Assembly (NCBI GenBank): GCA_026988195.1
Contig: JALSLS010000315.1
Location: forward strand, 1 to 12,883
DNA length: 12,883 nucleotides
DNA from: Methylomonas sp.
GTDB lineage: Bacteria > Pseudomonadota > Gammaproteobacteria > Methylococcales > Methylomonadaceae
Direction: 5' to 3'
Below the pieces are notes generated by a model. It was not told the origin of the DNA, did not search any database, and was given only the letters and a program-made list of their open reading frames with translations. Of the stretch, positions 5,329 through 12,883 are shown in pieces. Each line of letters starts with the position of its first letter. The first letter of the stretch is position 1. The position numbers were made by a program, and so were the translations under genes.

Positions 5329-7524
5329 ATGACAGATTCTGCACAAACACAACAAGCAGGTTCAGTAACTGCCCAGAAATATAAAGATGCTTCAGAAAAA
5401 TTTGCCGAGGCATTAAGGAACAAAAACAATGCTAAATTTTCGTCAGACTCCCCTTACGCAGCTTGTTTATTCCCATTACTCAAAGCATTAGGTTGGAAAA
5501 ATGTAGCACGCGAACTGATTGAAGCACTTCCTCATTTTACTGAAGAAATTGACTTGGTTGATTTACGCAATATATTAGTCAATATTGGCTATGATAGCTC
5601 ACCCTTGATTACCCCTTTAAATCAGTTAAAAGCAGAACTCTATCCTAGTATTTTCATTACAAAAACGGATAAAGTCTACGTTCTGCTCAAAAACGAAAAT
5701 AATGAAATCAGCTATTTTGATGCGCAAACAGAACAAATAGTGACTAGCCCCACTCAAGACCTCAATATAAAAGGGACTGCTTATCTTTTTACTGACAAAC
5801 ATGCCTCACATGGTATGCCTAGCTCTTCAGATATTAGTGCCAATTGGTTTGCCGATTTAACAGATCGTTTTCGGAAATTAATTTTTCACCTATTTGGCAT
5901 GACCTTTGTTATTAATATTGTTGCTCTTTTAGTGCCTTTATTTATCATGGTTATCTACGATAAAGTCATTGGTACAAGGTCATTAGACAGCCTCCCTTTA
6001 CTACTCTCAGGCGTTGCTATTTTAATCATTACTGATTTGGTTCTCCGGTTTTTACGCGCCAAAATATTAGGTGCTGTGGCTGGGCGTATGGATTATTTAA
6101 TCGGGGTAGAAACCTTTAAAAAGCTATTACACCTCCCTCCCATTAACACTGAGCGTTCAACAGTAGCCGCTCAACTTTCTCAACTAAAACAATTTGACTC
6201 AGTTCGTGATTTTTTTACCGGTTCCAATGCATCTGTTGTATTAGAACTTCCCTTTGTATTACTTTTTCTGATTGTTATCGCTATTCTTTCTGGCTCTATT
6301 GCTTTTGTCCCTCTGGTCATGGTGTTTGGCTATATTGTGGCTGGACTCCTACTTATCCCAAAAATCAACCGAAAAGTCAGCCGCTCAGGAAAAGCCAGAA
6401 CCAACAAGCAAAAGATGTTAATTCAATCCTTTTCTGGCCGAAAAGAAATTAAAGCGATTGGTGGTGAAAGCGTTTGGAAAGAACGTTTTAGAGAAGTTTC
6501 AGGTGAAACCATCATCGCCAATTATGATACCTTTGTGATCAATTCTGTGATGAATAACCTAGCTCAAGCCATGATGACAATCACTGCCTTAGCTGTGTTA
6601 GGCCTAGGTGCATTAGCCGTTATTGATGGCACCTTATCTATTGGTGCCTTAATTGCAACCATGGCTTTAGTCTGGCGAGTATTATCACCGCTACAAGGTG
6701 CTTTTTTATCAATATCCAAGTTTCAACAGGCTTTTAAATCGATGAAACAAATTAATCAGTTGATGAAAATCCCCGTTGAACGTTCTGACTTTAGTAATGA
6801 CTTGGTGGTCAAAAATATAAAAGGTTATATTCGATTAGATAGAGTAAGCTTCCGCTATGGTGCAGACCAGAACCCAGCGCTGCTAGGTGTTTCATTTGAT
6901 ATAAACCCTGGTGAATTGGTCGCTATTACAGGTTATACAGGCTCTGGAAAATCGACTTTATTAAAAATGATTGCAGGTATGTATACACCACAAGGGGGTG
7001 CAATTTTCTTAGATAATATTGATATGCGTCAACTTAATATTATGGAATTAAGGCGTTCAATCGCTTACGTCCCCCAAGATACAACTATGTTTTACGGAAC
7101 CATTGCACAAAACATGCGTTTAGCCAATGGACTTGCAACAGAGTCTGATTTACACAGTGCAGCTGAAAAAGCGGGAGTATTGGATGAAATACAGGCACTA
7201 CCTGATGGCTTTAATACCCGCCTAACTGATAATTCCACCGATAAATTCCCTCCTGGCTTCTTACGCTCAGTTTCTATTGCTCGTGCATTTGTTAGCTCCA
7301 GCAGTATTGTCCTTTTTGATGAGCCAGGCGCTTCTTTAGACTATGAAAGTGACACGCGCTTTATGAAACAACTTCAGGCCTTAAAAGGGCAATGCACCAT
7401 GATTATGGTAAGTCACCGCCCTAGTCACATTAGGTTAGCTGATAAAGTCATTCTAATGGATCAAGGCTCTATAAAATTTGCGGGTGCTGCGGACGAAGCA
7501 ATTTCTATTTTAATGGAAGAATAA
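5329..7524 (+). CDS. T1SS ABC transporter ATPase/permease with degenerate C39-like domain
   Basis: This is a 731-residue inner-membrane exporter half. Residues about 40-155 resemble a peptidase C39 fold, but I see no proper Cys-His catalytic pair ('VYVLLKN' lacks the His), so it is a C39-like substrate-docking domain. Transmembrane segments lie at about 186-209, 222-241, 302-345 and 417-455. The ATPase domain has Walker A GYTGSGKS (535-542), Walker B IVLFDE (660-665) with an intact catalytic Glu665, D-loop 'GASLD' and switch His696. The signature is eroded: KFPPGFL (639-645) replaces LSGGQ. It begins 12 bp after the first ABC gene with no strong Shine-Dalgarno sequence and ends 2 bp before the HlyD-family gene. 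With its partner it should supply the one composite site having a catalytic Glu. Lipid or peptide exporters share the fold, but the HlyD neighbour points to T1SS. Confidence 0.92.
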   Translation: MTDSAQTQQAGSVTAQKYKDASEKFAEALRNKNNAKFSSDSPYAACLFPLLKALGWKNVARELIEALPHFTEEIDLVDLRNILVNIGYDSSPLITPLNQLKAELYPSIFITKTDKVYVLLKNENNEISYFDAQTEQIVTSPTQDLNIKGTAYLFTDKHASHGMPSSSDISANWFADLTDRFRKLIFHLFGMTFVINIVALLVPLFIMVIYDKVIGTRSLDSLPLLLSGVAILIITDLVLRFLRAKILGAVAGRMDYLIGVETFKKLLHLPPINTERSTVAAQLSQLKQFDSVRDFFTGSNASVVLELPFVLLFLIVIAILSGSIAFVPLVMVFGYIVAGLLLIPKINRKVSRSGKARTNKQKMLIQSFSGRKEIKAIGGESVWKERFREVSGETIIANYDTFVINSVMNNLAQAMMTITALAVLGLGALAVIDGTLSIGALIATMALVWRVLSPLQGAFLSISKFQQAFKSMKQINQLMKIPVERSDFSNDLVVKNIKGYIRLDRVSFRYGADQNPALLGVSFDINPGELVAITGYTGSGKSTLLKMIAGMYTPQGGAIFLDNIDMRQLNIMELRRSIAYVPQDTTMFYGTIAQNMRLANGLATESDLHSAAEKAGVLDEIQALPDGFNTRLTDNSTDKFPPGFLRSVSIARAFVSSSSIVLFDEPGASLDYESDTRFMKQLQALKGQCTMIMVSHRPSHIRLADKVILMDQGSIKFAGAADEAISILMEE

Positions 7525-7526
7525 CA

Positions 7527-8861
7527 ATGAAAGATCAAGCCGTTGTAAATTTACCTAGAGCCAGAGCTCGCTTTTTAGCACAAGCCATTCAACTTGAAGA
7601 GCAAGGCGTTTCAGGCGTTATTAAAGCCGCTATTTATTTTAGTTTATGCTTATTTATTGCCATTGTTTTTTGGGCTTCATTAACCAGTGTTAACGAAGTC
7701 ACTATTGCCAGAGGTGAAGTCGTTCCAAGCGGATATATTCATGACATTCAGCATCTTGAGGGTGGAATTGTCAGTGAAATCAGCGTCCGAAATGGTGACT
7801 TAGTTAACCCTGGAGATTCGCTGATTAAATTCTCCATGCCCGTTTCACAAGCCGACTATGATCAATTAAATATCAGAAAGGCAAATTTATCACTAACGCT
7901 TGAAAGGCTTACCGCCGTTGAAGAAAATAGAAAACCAGATTTTGCAGAGTTAGGAAAACAATACCCTAGTTTATCTGCTAAAGAAATGGCCAGTTATTAT
8001 GCACAAATAACAAGTGTAAAGAGTGAGTTAGAGCTTTTAAAGTCTCAAACCCGTCAAAGAAAAAGTGAACGCCTGAGACAAAAAAACCAAGTAAGTGCAC
8101 TAGAAAAAGAAATAAAGTTACTCCAACAACAAGTAGCTATGCGTGAAAAACTAACGGCTAAACATATTGTCTCTCAAACAGACCTGCTATCAACTAAAAG
8201 CCAGTTAGCCAGTGTAGAAAGTCAATTACGCTCTGTAAAAGACAGTGTTAACGTTGCATCCTTGGCCATAGAAGAAGCAAAAAATCGCCGCCACGATATT
8301 ATTGCCAAACAAAACAAAGAAGTAGGGTTTGAGGTGTCAGAGGTTGCAGGCCAATTGGCTGAAGTAGAAAAATCATTAGTTAGAGCAAAAGATCGTGTTG
8401 GCCGATTGAACTTAATTGCCCCTATTTCTGGTATTATTCAAGGTATTTCTATTACTAGCATTAACTCCGTGGTTCAGCCTGGCAGTGTGATTTTACAAAT
8501 CGTCCCCGTTAATGGAGATTTAATTGTTGAAGCACGCATATTACCAGAAGATGTAGGGCATATTCGTATCGGTCAAGCCGCTGAAGTGAAAGTTGATAGT
8601 TATGATGCGGGTAAGTTTGGTTTTATTGCGGCTAAAGTAAAACAAATATCGCCTTCTACTTACTTAGATGAAAAACTGAACCCTTACTACTTAGCGCGTA
8701 TTGAACTTGAAAAAAACTATGTGGGTAATAACCCTGAGTTAATGAAAATCATTCCAGGGATGACTGTTCAGGCTAGCCTTATTACTGGCTCAAAAACCAT
8801 TCTTGATTATTTAATGAAACCTGTTAGTAGAGGCTTTAGCAATGCTTTTCAGGAACGTTGA
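7527..8861 (+). CDS. HlyD-family T1SS periplasmic adaptor (membrane fusion protein)
   Basis: This 444-residue protein links the inner-membrane ABC pair to an outer-membrane TolC-type channel. A short cytoplasmic N-terminus precedes one membrane helix (about 33-53). The first half of the lipoyl domain follows at 60-102 ('HLEGGIVSEISVRNGD'). Residues about 105-290 form a long alpha-helical coiled-coil hairpin rich in Gln, Lys, Glu and Leu. The second lipoyl half starts at 296 ('LIAPISGIIQG') and leads into a beta-barrel region. The end, 'IPGMTVQASLITGSKT' then 'LDYLMKP', is typical of type I secretion adaptors. The length is usual for the family. Only 2 bp separate it from the upstream ABC gene, and GGAAG in that gene's 3' end serves as ribosome binding site. 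It is last in the operon. The window has no outer-membrane partner, so a TolC-like protein must come from elsewhere. Confidence 0.94.
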   Translation: MKDQAVVNLPRARARFLAQAIQLEEQGVSGVIKAAIYFSLCLFIAIVFWASLTSVNEVTIARGEVVPSGYIHDIQHLEGGIVSEISVRNGDLVNPGDSLIKFSMPVSQADYDQLNIRKANLSLTLERLTAVEENRKPDFAELGKQYPSLSAKEMASYYAQITSVKSELELLKSQTRQRKSERLRQKNQVSALEKEIKLLQQQVAMREKLTAKHIVSQTDLLSTKSQLASVESQLRSVKDSVNVASLAIEEAKNRRHDIIAKQNKEVGFEVSEVAGQLAEVEKSLVRAKDRVGRLNLIAPISGIIQGISITSINSVVQPGSVILQIVPVNGDLIVEARILPEDVGHIRIGQAAEVKVDSYDAGKFGFIAAKVKQISPSTYLDEKLNPYYLARIELEKNYVGNNPELMKIIPGMTVQASLITGSKTILDYLMKPVSRGFSNAFQER

Positions 8862-9037
8862 TCTTATAGATAGCGGTTCAGACTGTTTATAAAAGGTCTG
8901 TTCATTCGTAACTATTTAGCATCTTTAATGTAGTGCTTGGTAGGAGCGTCTGCCCTCGGCAATTGCTCCTGCATTGCTCTACCTACGTGCATAATCTACA
9001 TGGATGTAGTGAATGCAGATATTGCAGGAGCAAATAT

Positions 9038-9066
9038 CTACCTGATTACCCATGAGCTTCCGCCAT
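9038..9066 (+). repeat. 29-bp direct repeat, copy 2
   Basis: This is an exact copy, same orientation, of 3119-3147. It sits 177 bp downstream of the HlyD-family gene, so the pair brackets the whole T1SS operon plus the promoter-side palindromes, a span of about 5.9 kb. The flanks of the two copies are unrelated. Confidence 0.85.
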
Positions 9067-9084
9067 ATACAGCAAACCAGGTCC

Positions 9085-9278
9085 ACGTCATACCAGCAGG
9101 GATTGCTGGTATCCAGTGTATAGGGATGTACGATCTGAATAATTAGCAGATACTTGTTTATACAATCATCCCATCCTTGGAGTCTGGATCTCGGCACAAA
9201 TCTGTCTGGAACAGATTTGCATTTACCCAAAGGGCATTATGTAGGATAGCATAATGTGAATCCCTGCCAAGATGACGT
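9085..9278. repeat. Hairpin-rich element with ACGTCAT ends
   Basis: ACGTCAT (9085-9091) and ATGACGT (9272-9278) are perfect inverted ends. Between them are three clear hairpins: ATACCAGCA (9090-9098) with TGCTGGTAT (9104-9112), CAAATCTGT (9197-9205) with ACAGATTTG (9211-9219), and CATTATG (9235-9241) with CATAATG (9250-9256). None is followed by a T-run, so they do not look like terminators. The end sequence and stem layout resemble the element at 3173-3248, suggesting the same broad class of dispersed palindromic repeat. Confidence 0.5.
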
Positions 9279-9507
9279 ACAACAGTTGAGTCGGTGTTTT
9301 TAAAACATGGCTGAGACCCGTACGTAATCAGGAATATCTATACCCCAGCCAGTGCGAAGATAATTGGAAATTCCAGAGAAAAGAGCATTATTTTAATCGC
9401 GCCGAGGCCGGGCGCTCCTACATCATCCTTGTCTACTCACAAGCCATATTATTTTAAAGAATACGCACAATTTTTTTAAGGAGCGTGCATGAAATAATAC
9501 CCCGAAA

Positions 9508-9705
9508 TCAGAAATATTCTTTAAATAAACCAAAATAGTATAGTGCAGCAATTAACATCAACTGAATAAAAAAACCCACCCAAAAATACAATACAAACAG
9601 CATGGCTTTAACTGGTTTTTCCACTGGTTTATTTCGGCTAAAAAACCAGCCACAAAATCCTGATATAAGTATTAGGCTAAAAATAGTAATTATAAAGGGA
9701 CTCAT
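9508..9705 (-). CDS. Small two-helix membrane protein of unknown function, coupled to ftsK
   Basis: The protein has 65 residues, with hydrophobic helices at about 4-22 and 33-58. The short loop between them, 'SRNKPVEKPVK', is strongly basic and is probably cytoplasmic. It has no cysteine motif, metal site or known domain that I recognise. The ATG lies one base after the ftsK stop, and AAGGA inside the last ftsK codons is a well-placed ribosome binding site, so it is very likely translated with ftsK from the same message. That coupling, the good ribosome binding site and the clean membrane topology argue for a real gene. Aromatic-rich helices could suit an inner-membrane accessory or assembly role, but nothing in the sequence specifies one. 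In many gammaproteobacteria lolA follows ftsK; here it does not. Confidence 0.72.
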   Translation of the reverse strand: MSPFIITIFSLILISGFCGWFFSRNKPVEKPVKAMLFVLYFWVGFFIQLMLIAALYYFGLFKEYF

Positions 9706-9706
9706 T

Positions 9707-11989
9707 TTAATCCTTGGGGGCGGGTGGCGCTAATACTTGTCGGGATCCATTGCCTTCAGGCCCGCTGACTACACCAGCAACTTCCATATCCTCAATCATA
9801 CGCGCAGCTCGGTTATACCCTACTTTAAACCTTCGTTGTACACTTGAGATAGATGCTTTTCTTGTCTCGGTTACAAACATGACTGCTTCATCATATAAAG
9901 CATCCATTTCCGAATCCCCCCCTCCTTCAGCCACAGTCTCCCCCATATCGGAACGTTCTTGGGTAATCTCTTCTAAATAATTAGCTGGGGCTGTTTGCTT
10001 TAAAAACTCTACAATTTTATGTACTTCATGATCATCAACAAAAGCACCATGTGCTCTAATAGGAATACTGGTTCCTGAAGGTAAAAACAACATATCCCCA
10101 TTTCCTAGTAAAGCTTCAGCTCCCCCCTGGTCAAGGATAGTTCTTGAATCAATTCTTGACGATACTTGAAAAGAAATACGGGTTGGAACATTAGCTTTAA
10201 TCAAGCCTGTTAATACATCAACTGATGGGCGCTGAGTTGCTAAGACCAAATGAATCCCCGCAGCTCTGGCCTTTTGCGCCAACCTTGCGATTAATTCTTC
10301 TACTTTCTTCCCCACAATCATCATCATATCAGCCAGCTCATCAATCACAATGACGATACTAGGTAGATGGGTTAAAGTCGGAAACGCTTCTCCTTCTTCT
10401 AAAGGTTCAGTTAATTGGAATAAAGGATCCCGAATAGGCTCTCCTTTTTTCTCCGCGTCAGCAATTAATTGATTAAACCCTGCTAGATTTCGCACCCCAA
10501 CTTTAGACATTAATTTATAACGTCGTTCCATTTCTGCCACGGCCCAACGCAATGCGTTTTGTGCATCTTTCATATCTGTTACGACGGGGGTTAACAAGTG
10601 TGGAATCCCTTCATACACCGACAGCTCAAGCATTTTTGGATCAATCATTATTAAGCGAACTTCTTCAGGAGTTGCCTTATAAAGCAAACTCAGAATCATG
10701 GTATTAATAGCGACTGATTTACCTGACCCCGTTGTCCCTGCAACCAGAGCATGAGGCATTTTCCCTAAATCTGCAATCACAGGATTACCTGCAATATCTT
10801 TCCCCATAGCAAAGGTAAGCTTTGATTTTGCTTTTTCAAAGCTACGTGCAGCAATAAGATCACGTAAACAGACCATTTCTCTTTCTCGGTTAGGAATCTC
10901 TAAACCAATAACAGATTTCCCTTGAATAATTTCAACAATTCGCACACTGGTTACTGATAGCCCCCGAGCAATATCTTTTGATAGCCCACTCACTCGGCTA
11001 ACCTTTAAACCTGCCGCTAATTTCAATTCAAACCGTGTAATTACAGGCCCAGGGTGAACAGCTACAACTTCAACAACTACATTAAAGTCCTGTAAGGCAT
11101 CCTCAACCTTGCGTGACATTTCCTCTAAGTCACTCTCGGAATATCCTTTAACCTTTGAAACTCTTTTATCAAGTAGTGCCAGTGGAGGAAGCTTTCCTTT
11201 ATACGACTTTGAATCAAATGCTTCTTCAAAAATATCGCCCTGACTTTCTTTAGCCTCCCTATCTCCTTGATCAAATTTTTTCATCAACGGGGCAATTTTT
11301 AACCTAGATTTTTTTGCTTCTTTTTGTTTAACTGGCTGTTGTTTTTTTAGTTGCTTTGTTCGTACCTTTTGATCTTTATAACTTCCAAAGAGTGATAAAC
11401 ATTTTTTATAGACTGCTGTAACTATCAATAAAGAATACTTACCTACAAAATCCAATAAGGCAATCCAGGACAAGCCAGTAAAAAGAGTAATCCCTGCTAA
11501 GAAAAGGGCTAATAGTAATAAAGTTGCACCTGAATTACCCAGAACAAGCAATAATACCTCACCCACTTCTTGCCCTAAAATACCGCCTGTACTGCCTGGA
11601 AGGTCAATCTGCAACCTTAAAATATGTAAATAAAAAATTGCACTGCCCGAAATTAATGTTGCTACAAACCCTGTCCACCTGATAGCAATAATCAATTTTC
11701 CATTGTCTTTCTCAGCTTGTGTATAAACAAGGTAGCCATGCCATAAAATCATGGTAGGAAACAGATAAGCCATTAAACCAAAAATACTTAAAACAAAATC
11801 TGCTCCCCAAGCACCAACTACCCCACAGGCATTATTAATAATCGACATAGAACCGCTATGCGACCACCCTGCATCTTCATTACTAAAAGTAATAAGCGCA
11901 ATAAAGAAAAATAATGCAACCGTACAAAAACCTAACAATGCGACCTCTCGCAACCCCTTTACTGCCTTCTCTTCAATAACTGCTGACAT
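9707..11989 (-). CDS. ftsK: DNA translocase FtsK
   Basis: This 760-residue septal DNA pump couples chromosome segregation and dimer resolution to division. The N-terminus has four or five membrane helices between about residues 18 and 185, with the familiar 'SNEDAGWSHSG' periplasmic stretch. The linker (about 190-290) is short and rich in Lys and Gln, so this is the compact form of the family, far shorter than E. coli FtsK. The motor domain has Walker A GTTGSGKS (418-425) and Walker B IVIVIDELADMM with Asp550-Glu551, followed by 'LATQRPSVDVLTG' and 'RISFQVSSRIDSRTILDQGG'. Residues about 695-755 form the winged-helix gamma domain that reads KOPS sites. AGAAGG stands a few bases upstream of the ATG. 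It is divergent from the ceramidase-like gene and coupled to the downstream 65-residue protein. Confidence 0.97.
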   Translation of the reverse strand: MSAVIEEKAVKGLREVALLGFCTVALFFFIALITFSNEDAGWSHSGSMSIINNACGVVGAWGADFVLSIFGLMAYLFPTMILWHGYLVYTQAEKDNGKLIIAIRWTGFVATLISGSAIFYLHILRLQIDLPGSTGGILGQEVGEVLLLVLGNSGATLLLLALFLAGITLFTGLSWIALLDFVGKYSLLIVTAVYKKCLSLFGSYKDQKVRTKQLKKQQPVKQKEAKKSRLKIAPLMKKFDQGDREAKESQGDIFEEAFDSKSYKGKLPPLALLDKRVSKVKGYSESDLEEMSRKVEDALQDFNVVVEVVAVHPGPVITRFELKLAAGLKVSRVSGLSKDIARGLSVTSVRIVEIIQGKSVIGLEIPNREREMVCLRDLIAARSFEKAKSKLTFAMGKDIAGNPVIADLGKMPHALVAGTTGSGKSVAINTMILSLLYKATPEEVRLIMIDPKMLELSVYEGIPHLLTPVVTDMKDAQNALRWAVAEMERRYKLMSKVGVRNLAGFNQLIADAEKKGEPIRDPLFQLTEPLEEGEAFPTLTHLPSIVIVIDELADMMMIVGKKVEELIARLAQKARAAGIHLVLATQRPSVDVLTGLIKANVPTRISFQVSSRIDSRTILDQGGAEALLGNGDMLFLPSGTSIPIRAHGAFVDDHEVHKIVEFLKQTAPANYLEEITQERSDMGETVAEGGGDSEMDALYDEAVMFVTETRKASISSVQRRFKVGYNRAARMIEDMEVAGVVSGPEGNGSRQVLAPPAPKD

Positions 11990-12024
11990 AAGCCCTTCTT
12001 ATAACAAACTACTGGTAAAACATA

Positions 12025-12053
12025 ATTATAGATCAATGTTACAATCTTTTACA
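12025..12053 (-). promoter_or_regulatory. Candidate ftsK promoter in the 193-bp divergent spacer
   Basis: On the minus strand a perfect TATAAT -10 hexamer lies at 12030-12025, about 35 bp before the ftsK ATG. The -35 at proper distance (TGTAAA, 12053-12048, 17-bp spacer) is poor. On the plus strand TTGTCA (12115-12120) could be a -35 for the divergent membrane gene, but its -10 is weak. The rest of 11990-12182 is AT-rich with no clear operator or terminator. Confidence 0.33.
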
Positions 12054-12182
12054 TTAATAGTTTCAGAATAGGCGCTTGTTCAATTTGAGAGACTATTGGC
12101 AACTTAATGTATTATTGTCAAACCCTTTTTTCTTTTCGAAATTTACTTCTCAATATCAAAATACAAACAATAGGTGCTAATA

Positions 12183-12883
12183 ATGTTAAACATCAGCTTG
12201 GCTCAAAAATGGCTTATATCTATTAGCTTTTTAACCTTATTTATTGCAGTTATACTTATAACTGCACCTATCCCCCAAGACCTTGATTACCACCTTCTGT
12301 CCAATAACCGATACCGCTTTGGCATCCCTAACTTTGCTAATGTGATCAGTAACCTGCCTTTTACCATTATTGGCTTGATGGGTCTATTTTTGTGTTTAAA
12401 CGATAAGAGTAAAGCCTCACTCTCATGGCTAACATTTTTTGTCGGTCTTATTTTTGTGGCTATGGGCTCTAGTTATTATCACTTAAATCCGAATAATCAA
12501 ACTCTAGTCTGGGATCGCCTGCCGATGATGATCAGTTTTATGGCTTTATTTGTCGCATTGTTAACCGAGAATATCCCAGGCTTCAACGAGAAGCCAGCTC
12601 TGCCTATTGCTATTTTATTAGGCTTCTCCAGCGTTATTTATTGGCATTATACGGATGATTTGCGTTTTTATGGCTTTATGCAATTAGCACCATTAGCAGC
12701 AATTCCGGTTATACTTTTCTTCTACAAAGCTCAATACACGCACCGCTATTACCTAATGTATGGGCTACTGTGTTATCTCCTTGCCAAGGTTTTTGAGATG
12801 GCTGATAAGTTTTTTTTCGAATTAAGCGGTCAATTATTGAGTGGGCATACCATTAAACACCTATTGTCAGCTGCGGCTACTTA
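12183..12883 (+). CDS. Alkaline ceramidase-like membrane hydrolase (CREST superfamily), 3' end cut by window edge
   Basis: The visible 233 residues have about seven hydrophobic segments, and the frame is open to the right edge. The start 'RYRFGIPNFANVISNLPF' and the motifs 'GSSYYHLNP', 'WDRLPMM' and 'GHTIKHLLSA' are those of alkaline ceramidase/phytoceramidase proteins. Ser96, His100, Asp111, His222 and His226 reproduce the spacing of the zinc and catalytic residues of human ACER3 as I recall them (S77, H81, D92, H217, H221), so a zinc-dependent amidase active site in the membrane is intact. The family splits ceramide-type amides or related lipids; the bacterial substrate cannot be told from the sequence. 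AGGTG six bases before the ATG is a good ribosome binding site. It is divergent from ftsK with a separate 193-bp spacer, so a functional link is not implied. Confidence 0.85.
   Translation, partial: MLNISLAQKWLISISFLTLFIAVILITAPIPQDLDYHLLSNNRYRFGIPNFANVISNLPFTIIGLMGLFLCLNDKSKASLSWLTFFVGLIFVAMGSSYYHLNPNNQTLVWDRLPMMISFMALFVALLTENIPGFNEKPALPIAILLGFSSVIYWHYTDDLRFYGFMQLAPLAAIPVILFFYKAQYTHRYYLMYGLLCYLLAKVFEMADKFFFELSGQLLSGHTIKHLLSAAAT

Larger units (their letters stand above)
8940..9421. repeat. Segment bounded by inverted 21-bp GTAGGAGCG repeats
   Basis: GTAGGAGCG...CTCGGC at 8940-8960 and its reverse complement at 9401-9421 match at 18 of 21 positions and enclose about 480 bp of non-coding DNA. 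The 29-bp repeat and a smaller inverted-repeat element lie inside. It may be a decayed mobile segment, or two independent copies of a short dispersed repeat. No transposase remnant was found. Confidence 0.5.
8862..9507. other. 646-bp non-coding, repeat-rich region between two converging operons
   Basis: This region lies between the 3' ends of the T1SS operon and the ftsK pair. Two short open frames on opposite strands (8937-9146 and 8979-9230) overlap each other, cross inverted repeats and have no domain-like features, so I do not call them genes. A strong rho-independent terminator is not visible for either operon; CAGAC...GTCTG around 8880-8900 is a weak hairpin. TATTTTAAAGAATA (9450-9463) is nearly complemented by TATTCTTTAAATA (9514-9526), a possible long-range stem at the end of the ftsK transcript. 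No tRNA or ncRNA is recognisable. The repeats are listed separately. Confidence 0.7.

Noticed and set aside
8872..8905. Rho-independent terminator after the HlyD-family gene
   Set aside because: The CAGAC/GTCTG pairing is only about five bases, has a long AT-rich loop and no following T-run.
8937..9230. Overlapping short open frames on both strands (8937-9146 and 8979-9230)
   Set aside because: They mirror each other, run through inverted repeats and lack ribosome binding sites or domains.

Overview
The window looks like an AT-rich gammaproteobacterial chromosome. The case rests on a short-linker FtsK of proteobacterial type, a proteobacterial type I secretion (T1SS) set, and several dispersed palindromic intergenic repeats. 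The order or genus cannot be fixed from the sequence. The left edge lies inside a tandem repeat and the right edge inside a gene, so the first and last genes are both incomplete.

Positions 1-2936 (minus strand) hold one long open frame that runs off the left edge. It encodes the first 978 residues of a large secreted surface protein. There is a signal-peptide-less, polar N-terminus (about 185 residues), then a chain of cadherin-like/VCBS-type domains, a LamG/concanavalin-like jellyroll, the start of another cadherin-like domain, and then at least 26 Asp-Asp-Arg / Asp-Asp-His tripeptides. The plus-strand reading of the repeat is only a shadow.

Positions 2937-3657 separate this gene from a divergent operon. 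The spacer is packed with non-coding repeats: a 29-bp sequence repeated exactly at 9038-9066, a two-hairpin element (3173-3248), a 164-bp near-complete palindrome with 19-bp perfect terminal inverted repeats (3300-3463), a second palindromic element (3485-3578), and three 11-bp tandem repeats just upstream of the operon start (3614-3646).

Positions 3658-8861 (plus strand) form a tight three-gene T1SS operon: an ABC ATPase/permease without a C39-like domain, a second ABC ATPase/permease with a degenerate C39-like domain, and a HlyD-family adaptor. Two unequal ABC subunits suggest a heterodimeric exporter, comparable to the RtxB/RtxE arrangement. Both have eroded LSGGQ motifs and one has Asp in place of the catalytic Glu. 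No TolC-type outer membrane gene is present. The adjacent adhesin is the obvious candidate substrate, with its C-terminal secretion signal beyond the left edge.

Positions 8862-9507 are non-coding and again rich in inverted repeats. From 9508 to 11989 (minus strand) lie ftsK and a translationally coupled 65-residue two-helix membrane protein of unknown function. Divergent from ftsK, 12183-12883 (plus strand, cut by the edge) encodes a membrane hydrolase of the alkaline ceramidase/CREST type with all its metal and catalytic residues visible. The picture is an accessory adhesin-plus-exporter locus set beside a housekeeping ftsK region, with repeat-rich DNA on both sides of the exporter.
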